Source: Thermodesulfobacteriaceae bacterium (GTDB taxonomy: Bacteria; Desulfobacterota; Thermodesulfobacteria; Thermodesulfobacteriales; Thermodesulfobacteriaceae). From it: DNA of 45,446 nucleotides. The stretch is from positions 1 through 45,446 of the forward strand of contig WGAR01000005.1 of the NCBI GenBank assembly GCA_015494725.1. The letters run 5' to 3'. Under the pieces are notes generated by a model. That model saw only the letters and a program-made list of their open reading frames with translations. It was not told where the DNA came from and ran no database searches. The position numbers and the translations under genes are program-made. This document shows, piece by piece, positions 39,766-45,446 of the stretch. Positions within the stretch are counted from its first letter, which is position 1, and the number at the start of each line of letters is the position of its first letter.

Positions 39766-41090
39766 TGCCCGGCCGGCCCGGGAGGCTTTACGTAGCGGGT
39801 TTCGGGGATGAGTTCCGGTTCCCCGCAATGGAATCCCTGCGCGTAGGAGATTCCGTAACGGGTAAGTTCCCGCAGGATGCGTTCCTCCTCCACCTGTTCG
39901 GCTACCAGCTTAAAACCCTGTAACAGGGCGCAGTCGGAAAGGAACCCCAGGACCCGGCGATCGAACTCGTTGGTGATCAATCCCCGGATGCACCCACCGT
40001 CCACCTTAACCATATCCCAGGGAATGTCCCGTAGAAAGGAAAGATGCACTCCTTCGCTTCCGAATTTGTCCAGGCTCAGGGAGAAGCCTTCGCCCTTTAA
40101 GAAATGCAGTTTGGGGAAGAGGCTTAAGGGAGGGACGGTGCTTTGGGGATGGATTTCCAGGATGATATCCTGGGGATAGAGATCCAGCTCGCGAATCCAG
40201 GAGAGGAGATCCTGGCCCAGATCTCCCAGGATGTATTGCGGGGAGATATTTACGGCCACCCGACCTATTTCCGGGGTATTTTTGAGGAGGACCAGGGCCT
40301 TATAAAGGATCTGCCGGTCCAGGTCTTCGAAGAGTCCCAGGCCCTCCACCGAGGGAAGGAAGGTTCCGGCGGAGACGGTTCCCTCTTCGGAGATGAAACG
40401 GGCCAGGACTTCGTGAAAGACTACCTTTCCGGTGCGGATATTTAAGGCCGGCTGAAGGGCCACGGCCAGTTCTCCCCGCACGATGGCCCGAAAGATCTTC
40501 TGTTCCAGGCTTTTCTGTTCCGGACTCTCGCTACCCAGGATGACCAGAGGTTCCCGGGCCAGACGGGCCTTGGGCAGGAGCTTGAGGGTCTGGTGCAGGA
40601 GTTCCGCGGAGGGGGAGCCGCCGCACAGCACCCGGGTGATCAGGGTGGTGCGCACCGGAAAGGTCAGTTTCCCGTCGTCATAGACCAGATCCTCCACCAG
40701 TTCCTGGATGCGCTGGGCGATACGGGCCCCTTCTCCGGTCCGTTTTATGGGGGTGGCGATCCAGAAGATGTTCCGGGAGGTGGTTCCCAGCAGATCATAA
40801 ACCCGGAGGTGCTTTTTGAGGTGTTCAGCCAGAAAACTCAGGATCTTCTGCACCCCGAAGACCCCGAAGACCCCCTCCACCGCCTCCAGGCCCTGGATCT
40901 CCAGGAGGGTCAGGGCCAGAAAATACCCCTCCCGCAGACACCGGGACATCTCCGCGTTCAGGGCCCGCAGGAAGCCCCTTTCGTTGAAAAAACCGGTAAT
41001 CGGGTCTATAAGAAGGAGTTCCCGGGTGCGGGCGAGTTCCTCCTCGCACTCGGCCAGGCGTTTTTTCAGGAATCCCTGATCTTCGGGCAT
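39750..41090 (-). CDS. Degenerate GGDEF-EAL domain protein
   Basis: 446 residues, no membrane helix. N-terminal GGDEF-like domain begins DPITGFFNERGFLRAL but has SRNIFWI where the GGDEF loop should be, so it cannot make cyclic-di-GMP. The C-terminal EAL-like domain keeps some residues and loses others: EVLAR for EALLR, NIS, LEIHP for the usual ITE, LDKFG in place of DDFG, VKVD, AEQVEEE for AEGVET, and QGFHCGEP. One of the paired metal-binding Asp residues is Lys, so phosphodiesterase activity is unlikely. It may act as a cyclic-di-GMP binder or a protein-interaction regulator. The first 25 residues are a charged coiled coil. Divergent from truD (39 bp between starts). Confidence 0.83.
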   Translation of the reverse strand: MPEDQGFLKKRLAECEEELARTRELLLIDPITGFFNERGFLRALNAEMSRCLREGYFLALTLLEIQGLEAVEGVFGVFGVQKILSFLAEHLKKHLRVYDLLGTTSRNIFWIATPIKRTGEGARIAQRIQELVEDLVYDDGKLTFPVRTTLITRVLCGGSPSAELLHQTLKLLPKARLAREPLVILGSESPEQKSLEQKIFRAIVRGELAVALQPALNIRTGKVVFHEVLARFISEEGTVSAGTFLPSVEGLGLFEDLDRQILYKALVLLKNTPEIGRVAVNISPQYILGDLGQDLLSWIRELDLYPQDIILEIHPQSTVPPLSLFPKLHFLKGEGFSLSLDKFGSEGVHLSFLRDIPWDMVKVDGGCIRGLITNEFDRRVLGFLSDCALLQGFKLVAEQVEEERILRELTRYGISYAQGFHCGEPELIPETRYVKPPGPAGHHRRG

Positions 41091-41129
41091 GATATACCTT
41101 TGAGTTTAGCAAAAATCAGGGGGCCGCGC

Positions 41130-42275
41130 ATGCGGATCAAGACCCGCCCCGAGGACTTTGTGGTGTACGAGGTGGCGGACATCCATCCCGAGGGGGAGGG
41201 GGAATATGCCCTCTATCGACTCTGGAAGAGGGATCTTACCACCTGGGACGTTCTGGGGGAGATCGCCCGGCGTTTGCGTCTGCGCCAGGATCTTATCGGT
41301 TACGGGGGGCTCAAAGACCGCCATGCCGTGGCCTATCAATTCGTGACCATTCCCCGGGGTCCCCGGAGGGATCTTCAGGGTCGGGGCTGGCGGCTGGAAT
41401 ATCTGGGCCAGGTCTCCTCCCCCATGAACAAGGCGCGGTTACGGGGCAATCTCTTCGAGATCATCGTGCGGGAGGTGGATCGGTCCGAGGAGGAACTGGC
41501 CCGGGAAGCGGAAGCGGTGACCCGGTACGGTATCCCCAATTATTTCGATGAACAGCGTTTCGGTTCGGTACGCCACGGCCGGGGCTTTGCCGCCCGTGAG
41601 GCCGTGTGCGGCAATTACGAAAGGGCCCTCTATCTTCTTCTGGTGGAGGGCTCGCAATACGAATACCAGCGTACCGCATCCTTCCGGGAATGTCTGCGTC
41701 GGCACTGGCCCCGGGTGGCTCCCTGCCTGGATCTGGCCCCCAGTCCCTGGGAAAGACGACTTCTGGAGTTTCTCTCCTCCCACCGCCCCAGCAAACGCAC
41801 CTTCAAAAGGGCCTTCGCCCTGGTGGATAGCGAATATCTTCTCCTGCTGGCCCAGGCCTATCAGGCCTATCTCTGGAACGAGATCCTGAAGCTCTATCTG
41901 CTCCGCAGGGGGCTGGTGCACTTTCGGTTACCCTATCTTCTGGGGGAACTCTATTTTTATCGGGAGCTTCCCCCGGAGGAAAGCGAGCTTTTTACCCTCA
42001 AACTTCCCCTTCCCAGTCCCCGACTTCGTCTTTCCGAAAGGTGGCGGGATCTCTATCAGGAGGTGCTGCGCCGGGAGGGGATCGAGGACCTTTCCCGTCT
42101 GAGGACCCTGGTGCGGGGGCTGGTCTTTAAGACCTATCCGCGCGAGGCGGTGGTCTTTCCCCGGGAGATGAGCTTCCGTTTCGAGGATCCTCGCACCGTG
42201 CGTTTGCGGTTTTTCCTCCCCCGGGGTTCTTACGCCACCCTGGTGCTCAAACGCCTTTTTCGAGCCGGGACCTAG
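41130..42275 (+). CDS. truD: tRNA pseudouridine(13) synthase TruD
   Basis: 381 residues, in the usual range (340-400). TruD makes pseudouridine 13 in tRNA(Glu). The catalytic Asp is in GGLKDRHAVAYQFV (family G-x-KD). Further family blocks: MRIKTRPEDFVVYEV at the N-terminus, NYFDEQRFGSVRHG, the TRUD insertion domain (residues 150-320) and YPREAVVFPREM near the end. ATG 41130 has CAGGGGG before it; the frame extends far upstream, but only over the opposite-strand gene. Its TAG shares CTAG (42272-42275) with the stop of the convergent iscU-like gene. Confidence 0.94.
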   Translation: MRIKTRPEDFVVYEVADIHPEGEGEYALYRLWKRDLTTWDVLGEIARRLRLRQDLIGYGGLKDRHAVAYQFVTIPRGPRRDLQGRGWRLEYLGQVSSPMNKARLRGNLFEIIVREVDRSEEELAREAEAVTRYGIPNYFDEQRFGSVRHGRGFAAREAVCGNYERALYLLLVEGSQYEYQRTASFRECLRRHWPRVAPCLDLAPSPWERRLLEFLSSHRPSKRTFKRAFALVDSEYLLLLAQAYQAYLWNEILKLYLLRRGLVHFRLPYLLGELYFYRELPPEESELFTLKLPLPSPRLRLSERWRDLYQEVLRREGIEDLSRLRTLVRGLVFKTYPREAVVFPREMSFRFEDPRTVRLRFFLPRGSYATLVLKRLFRAGT

Positions 42276-42778
42276 GACTTCTTTTCCAGAGGAGCCCCGC
42301 ACTGCATACAGAAACGCGCGGTGATGGGGTTTTCGACCCCGCAGTCCGGACAGGTCTGTTTTCGGCGGGGTTTTTGCGGGCCCTTTTCCCGACTTTGACC
42401 GGAGATGCGGGCCTCGTAATCCAGGATGGCTTCCTTTAAGGCCTTGGCTCCCAGCACCGAGCAATGCCATTTCTGTTTGGGGAGTCCGCCCAGTTCCCGG
42501 GCGATGTCTTCGTTGCGGAGGGCCTTGGCCTCCTCCAGGGTTCGGCCCTTGGCCATTTCGCTGACCACACTGGCCACGGCAATGGCCGCCACGCACCCGA
42601 AGGTCTTGTACTTCACATCCACGATGCGTCCATCCCGTACCTTGATGTAAAAGGTCATCATATCTCCGCAGGCGGGATTACCCACCTCGCCCACTCCATC
42701 GGCATCCTCCAGAGTTCCGATATTGCGGGGATGGGTGAAGTGTTCCAGGACTTTTTCCGTATATTTTTCCGTAAACAT
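42272..42778 (-). CDS. iscU: IscU-type Fe-S scaffold with C-terminal zinc ribbon
   Basis: 168 residues. Residues 1-125 are an IscU/NifU-N scaffold: HFTHPRNIG, then the three cluster cysteines in GNPACGDMM, TFGCVAAIA and WHCSVLG, with the Asp after the first (CGD) kept. Residues about 145-163 form a zinc ribbon CPDCG...CMQCGAPL not present in ordinary IscU, joined by a basic linker (REKGPQKPRRK). Builds Fe-S clusters and hands them on. It follows an IscS-like and a TusA-like gene in one operon, 19 bases after the iscS stop. No hscA, hscB or fdx genes follow; the next gene is truD, convergent. Confidence 0.92.
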   Translation of the reverse strand: MFTEKYTEKVLEHFTHPRNIGTLEDADGVGEVGNPACGDMMTFYIKVRDGRIVDVKYKTFGCVAAIAVASVVSEMAKGRTLEEAKALRNEDIARELGGLPKQKWHCSVLGAKALKEAILDYEARISGQSREKGPQKPRRKQTCPDCGVENPITARFCMQCGAPLEKKS

Positions 42779-42797
42779 AGACTTCCTCCTTGAGTCA

Positions 42798-43964
42798 TTA
42801 TTCTTTCCAGATCGGGCTCATGGCCCGCAAGCGGGCCACGGCCTGAGGCAGGACCTCGAGGACCCGTTCGATCTCCTCCTCGGTGTTCCATTCCTCCAGG
42901 GTAAGGACCAGGGATCCCTGGGCCACCACCTCGGGAAGACCGATGGCCCGGAGCACGGGCGAGGTCTTCAGGGCCTTGGAGGCGCAGGCGGAGCCGGTAT
43001 TTCCGTAGATTCCGTATGCAGCCAGGGTAAAGACCAGGGCCTCGCCCTCGATGCCCTCGAAACAGAAGCTGGCGTGTCCCGGGAGTCTTCTCTCCGGATC
43101 GCCGGTATAGTGGGTTCGGGGGACCCGGGAGAGGATCCCTTCCACCAGACGATCGCGCAACCTCCGGAGGTAGGGTCCCTTGCGGGGGAGGCGTTCCTTC
43201 AGGATCCGGGCCGCCACCCCCAGCCCGATGATTCCGGGTACGTTTTCTGTTCCGGCCCGCCAGCCTCTTTCCTGGATTCCCCCGTGAATAAGGGGCATGA
43301 TCCGGAGCCCTTTGCGAAGATAGAGGGCTCCCACCCCCTTGGGTGCTCCCAGACTGATCCCGGAAAGGGAGAGCAGATCCACGCCCAGTTCCTTTACCTG
43401 GACCGGGATCTGGCCCACCGAGGCCACGGCGTCGGTATGGAAGAAGGAACCGTTGGCGTGGGCGATCTCGGCCAGGGTGCGGATGTCCTGGATGGTGCCG
43501 ATTTCGTTGCTGGCGTGCGCTACCGAGACCAGGATCGTGTCCGGGGTGAGCATCTTTTGCAGGGTTTCGGGGTTTACGCGCCCCTTCGAATCCACCGGGA
43601 TAAGGGCCATTTCGAAGCCCAGTCTTTCCAGGAAGCGGGCGCTATTGAGAACGGAGTGATGTTCGATGGCCGAGACCAGGATACGCCGGCCTTTTTTGCT
43701 GTGGGCCAGGGCCAGCCCCTTGATGGCCAGGTTATTGGCCTCGGCCCCGCAGGAGGTGAAGATGATCTCTCCGGCTTCGGCTCCGATGAGATCCGCCACC
43801 CGGGCCCGGGCCTCCTCGATCCTTTCCCGGATCTCGCCCCCCAGGTCGTAAACCGCGGAGGGATTCCAGAACCATTCCCGGAAATAGGGCTGGATGGCCT
43901 CCCATACCTCCGGGAGAACCGGGGTGGCTGCGGCATGGTCCAGATAAATGATTTTTTCCTTCAT
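42798..43964 (-). CDS. IscS/NifS-like protein lacking the PLP lysine (probable non-catalytic cysteine desulfurase)
   Basis: 388 residues, fold type I aminotransferase, clearly IscS/NifS by LDHAAATP, NLAIKG, HASNEIGTIQD, HTDAV and GSACASKALKTS. Position by position against E. coli IscS: the Schiff-base K206 is S204 and its neighbour H205 is I203 (SGISLGAPKG for SGHKIYGPKG), Q183 is A181, T76 is A74, R354 is V353 and R356 is E358. The catalytic-loop Cys (C327) and H102 remain. PLP-based desulfuration therefore looks impossible, yet the frame is intact. I recall that Archaeoglobus fulgidus IscS also lacks the lysine. Overlaps the tusA-like gene by ATGA. Likely a partner or scaffold for IscU using sulfide or another sulfur source (inference). 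Confidence 0.9.
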   Translation of the reverse strand: MKEKIIYLDHAAATPVLPEVWEAIQPYFREWFWNPSAVYDLGGEIRERIEEARARVADLIGAEAGEIIFTSCGAEANNLAIKGLALAHSKKGRRILVSAIEHHSVLNSARFLERLGFEMALIPVDSKGRVNPETLQKMLTPDTILVSVAHASNEIGTIQDIRTLAEIAHANGSFFHTDAVASVGQIPVQVKELGVDLLSLSGISLGAPKGVGALYLRKGLRIMPLIHGGIQERGWRAGTENVPGIIGLGVAARILKERLPRKGPYLRRLRDRLVEGILSRVPRTHYTGDPERRLPGHASFCFEGIEGEALVFTLAAYGIYGNTGSACASKALKTSPVLRAIGLPEVVAQGSLVLTLEEWNTEEEIERVLEVLPQAVARLRAMSPIWKE

Positions 43965-44239
43965 CGTTTTAACTCCGGATGTTTTTCGGTGTCCCGAACC
44001 TTTTTGATATAAAAACGGAAGAACCCCTCATCCTCCTTGAGCCCCAGGAATTCCTGACCTTTCTTGGCGCACCAGGCCGGGATATCCTCCAGGGCCCCGT
44101 CGTAATCGGTAAGGATCTCCAGGATCTGGCCCACCTCCAGTTCCTTCAAGAACTCCTCGGGCTCCAGCAGATGCATGGGACACATGCGATAAACCAGGTC
44201 CACCGTGACATCGGCCTGCATCTTCTCTACGAACTTCAT
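43961..44239 (-). CDS. TusA-family sulfurtransferase-like protein
   Basis: 92 residues. Core of the TusA fold: the thiol cysteine C20 in YRMCPMHLLEPEEFLKEL, then VGQILEILTDYDGALEDIPAWC, and a final beta strand FFRFYIKKV. The usual CPxP is CPMH, a variation in the second proline. TusA proteins carry sulfur as a persulfide. A second cysteine (AWCAKKG) is typical of sulfur-oxidiser and sulfate-reducer relatives. ATG 44239 has AGGTGAGG upstream; an in-frame GTG at 44248 lies within that site. First gene of the tusA-like, iscS-like, iscU operon with a good promoter; could deliver sulfur in place of the inactive desulfurase. Confidence 0.88.
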   Translation of the reverse strand: MKFVEKMQADVTVDLVYRMCPMHLLEPEEFLKELEVGQILEILTDYDGALEDIPAWCAKKGQEFLGLKEDEGFFRFYIKKVRDTEKHPELKR

Positions 44240-44271
44240 GGCCCTCACCTTACTCTAGTATTCTAGTAGGG

Positions 44272-44300
44272 AAAATAACCCCCTTAATTCCTATTGTCAA
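44272..44300 (-). promoter_or_regulatory. Putative promoter of the tusA-like/iscS-like/iscU operon
   Basis: On the minus strand TTGACA (44300-44295), 17 bp, TATTTT (44277-44272); predicted start near 44265. A double CTAG element (CTAGTATTCTAG, 44255-44266) covers the predicted start and could be an operator, for example for an Rrf2/IscR-type regulator; that is speculative. Confidence 0.5.
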
Positions 44301-44358
44301 GATAGGAAATAGAGAAAAGGAATTTTTCCGCAGGCCGGGGCATGGTAAGCTAGGGACC

Positions 44359-45327
44359 GTGCTGGTGGTAAGGCTTCCCAACTGGTTGGGGGATGCGGTG
44401 ATGGCCACGCCGGTCCTCTCGGCTCTGGCCCGGAGGGAGGAATTTTTCCTGCTGGGGCGGGGGTTTCTGGAGCCGCTTCTGGCCTCCTTCCCCGGGGTGA
44501 GGGGTTTCATTCCGCTGGAAAACGGAAGATGGGGGGTCCTTCGAACCGCGCGGAAACTTCGGGCTTACGGGTTCCGGAGGGGGCTCCTCCTGCCCAATTC
44601 CTTCTCCTCGGCCCTGATCTTTTTCCTGGCCGGGATACCGGAACGGGTGGGCTATGCCACCGACGGGAGATCCCTGCTGTTGACCCGGCGGATCCCCCGT
44701 CCCGATGTATCCCTGCATCAGAGGGATTACTATCTGGAGCTTCTGTCTCGCTGGGGGGAGGAGGTAGAGGAGCGGGACCTGAAGCTGGTGCTTTCCCGGA
44801 GGTCCCGGGATCGGGCCGCCCGCTTCCTGCGGGGGTTAACTTTTCCCCTGGCGGTGCTGGCCCCGGGGGCCGCCTACGGTCCGGCCAAACGCTGGCCCCC
44901 GGAGCGTTTTCGGGCCCTGGCCGCCGAACTTTGCCGGCGCGGGTTCTCCGTGGTCCTGCTCGGAGGGGCCCAGGAGGCCCCCGCCGGGGAAGAACTGGCC
45001 CGGGATCTCCCCCGGGTCCTTAACCTCTGCGGGAAGACCGACCTGGCCGAAGCCGCCGCGGTGATCGAACGGGCCGCGGTCTTCGTGTCCAACGATTCCG
45101 GGCTCATGCACGTGGCGGCGGCCCTGCGCAGACCCCAGGTGGCCCTCTTCGGCTCCACCGATCTCCGGACCACCGCACCCCTTAATCCCCGCGCGGTGGT
45201 GATCCGCAAAGACCTCCCCTGTAGTCCCTGTCTTAAAAGGACCTGCCCCCAAGGGCACTATCTCTGCCTCCGGGGGATCTCCGTGGAGGAGGTCCTCCTG
45301 GCCGCACTGGAGGTGGCGGAATGCTGA
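44359..45327 (+). CDS. waaF: Lipopolysaccharide heptosyltransferase (WaaF-like)
   Basis: 322 residues, glycosyltransferase family 9. Transfers heptose from ADP-heptose to the LPS inner core on the cytoplasmic side of the inner membrane. Family blocks: VVRLPNWLGDAVMATPVL at the N-terminus, LPNSFSSALIFFLAGIPERVGYA, LAPGAAYGPAKRWPPERF, NLCGKTDLAEAAAVI, VSNDSGLMHVAAAL and ALFGSTDL. A cysteine-rich end CSPCLKRTCPQGHYLC, also seen in relatives, is kept. Start GTG at 44359 behind TAGGGA, or GTG at 44365. Overlaps gmhB by 7 bp; both act in heptose synthesis and transfer, which confirms a Gram-negative envelope. Confidence 0.92.
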   Translation: MLVVRLPNWLGDAVMATPVLSALARREEFFLLGRGFLEPLLASFPGVRGFIPLENGRWGVLRTARKLRAYGFRRGLLLPNSFSSALIFFLAGIPERVGYATDGRSLLLTRRIPRPDVSLHQRDYYLELLSRWGEEVEERDLKLVLSRRSRDRAARFLRGLTFPLAVLAPGAAYGPAKRWPPERFRALAAELCRRGFSVVLLGGAQEAPAGEELARDLPRVLNLCGKTDLAEAAAVIERAAVFVSNDSGLMHVAAALRRPQVALFGSTDLRTTAPLNPRAVVIRKDLPCSPCLKRTCPQGHYLCLRGISVEEVLLAALEVAEC

Positions 45328-45446
45328 AACGACCGGTGGTCTTCCTGGACCGGGACGGGACCATAAACGAAGAGGTGGGCTATCTCAATCATATCTCCCG
45401 CTTGCGGCTTATCCCCGGGGCGGCCGAAGGCATAAGACGTCTTCGG
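45321..45446 (+). CDS. gmhB: D,D-heptose 1,7-bisphosphate phosphatase (GmhB-like), N-terminal part
   Basis: Only 42 residues are visible before the right edge. They begin MLKRPVVFLDRDGTINEEVG, the HAD motif I DxDGT with DRDGTIN, and continue NHISRLRLIPGAAEGIRRL, the usual start of GmhB-type phosphatases, which make ADP-heptose precursor for LPS. Histidinol-phosphatase is the nearest alternative; the waaF neighbour favours GmhB. GGAGGTGGCGGA precedes the ATG, which lies 7 bp inside waaF. Confidence 0.8.
   Translation, partial: MLKRPVVFLDRDGTINEEVGYLNHISRLRLIPGAAEGIRRLR

Noticed and set aside
40593..41129. N-terminal extension of truD
   Set aside because: It runs opposite the GGDEF-EAL gene, has no domain, and TruD proteins start at MRIKTRPEDF.
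1..45446. CRISPR arrays, insertion sequences, tRNA genes and phage genes
   Set aside because: No spaced repeats, transposase motifs or tRNA-like T-arms were recognised by eye; a tRNAscan or IS search was not possible.

Overview
The window is a G+C-rich, gene-dense bacterial chromosome segment. It has many operons with 1 to 40 bp overlaps, frequent TTG and GTG starts guided by strong GGAGG-type ribosome sites, and proteins rich in Glu, Arg and Leu. Futalosine menaquinone genes (mqnB, mqnD), TrpB2, ThyX with dUTPase, multiheme c cytochromes, rubredoxin and desulforedoxin-type proteins, a small siroheme sulfite-reductase-like protein and LPS heptose genes point to a thermophilic, anaerobic, sulfur-metabolising Gram-negative. 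Thermodesulfobacteriota is my best guess. This is inference from gene content; there is no 16S gene here.

Layout. 1-2.7 kb: start of a UvrA, divergent from an HDOD-GGDEF protein. 2.8-5.7 kb: a chemoreceptor, then rubredoxin, desulforedoxin-like protein and ferritin. 5.7-12.4 kb (minus strand): a long run reading muiA-like, zapB-like, zapA, 6S RNA, rny, ymdB, mqnB, mqnD, tolQ/exbB. 12.5-15.4 kb: small unknown gene, dut, thyX and two methyltransferases. 15.5-19.7 kb: a Tat-exported molybdoenzyme with a fused ferredoxin domain, plus a secreted transglutaminase. 19.7-26.8 kb: tandem universal stress protein, FAM173-like methyltransferase, trpB2, RNase P RNA, NMO-like flavoprotein, small helical protein, gpmI, rsfS, DUF6485. 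26.8-31.5 kb: dnaN, gyrB and an octaheme cytochrome. 31.5-31.8 kb: a patterned array of DnaA-box-like repeats. 31.8-38.4 kb: UvrD/PcrA helicase, CbiO-like ATPase, PilZ protein, a zinc-ribbon/ferredoxin/sulfite-reductase-like operon behind a perfect FNR-type site, queH and DUF2905. 38.5-42.3 kb: pentaheme cytochrome with an in-frame UGA, degenerate GGDEF-EAL protein, truD. 42.3-44.3 kb: tusA-like, iscS-like and iscU-zinc-ribbon operon. 44.4 kb to the end: waaF-like heptosyltransferase and the start of gmhB.

The most notable observations are these. (1) The pentaheme cytochrome carries a single in-frame UGA at codon 306. The reading frame stays open and coding-like for 106 more codons, and a SECIS-like hairpin follows at the usual distance, so it is a candidate selenocysteine cytochrome, with pseudogene as the alternative. 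(2) The IscS homologue has lost the PLP Schiff-base lysine and several other PLP and substrate residues but keeps the sulfur-carrying cysteine; it looks like a non-catalytic IscS kept in an Fe-S operon. (3) Six DnaA-box-like repeats between dnaN and the helicase are spaced at 12 or 24 bp within each half and arranged as an inverted cluster, a candidate oriC or DnaA-controlled promoter. (4) Six of seven convergent gene pairs overlap tail to tail, four of them by a shared CTAG or CTAA that encodes both stop codons.

All assignments come from reading the sequence and family memory; no database or folding search was run.
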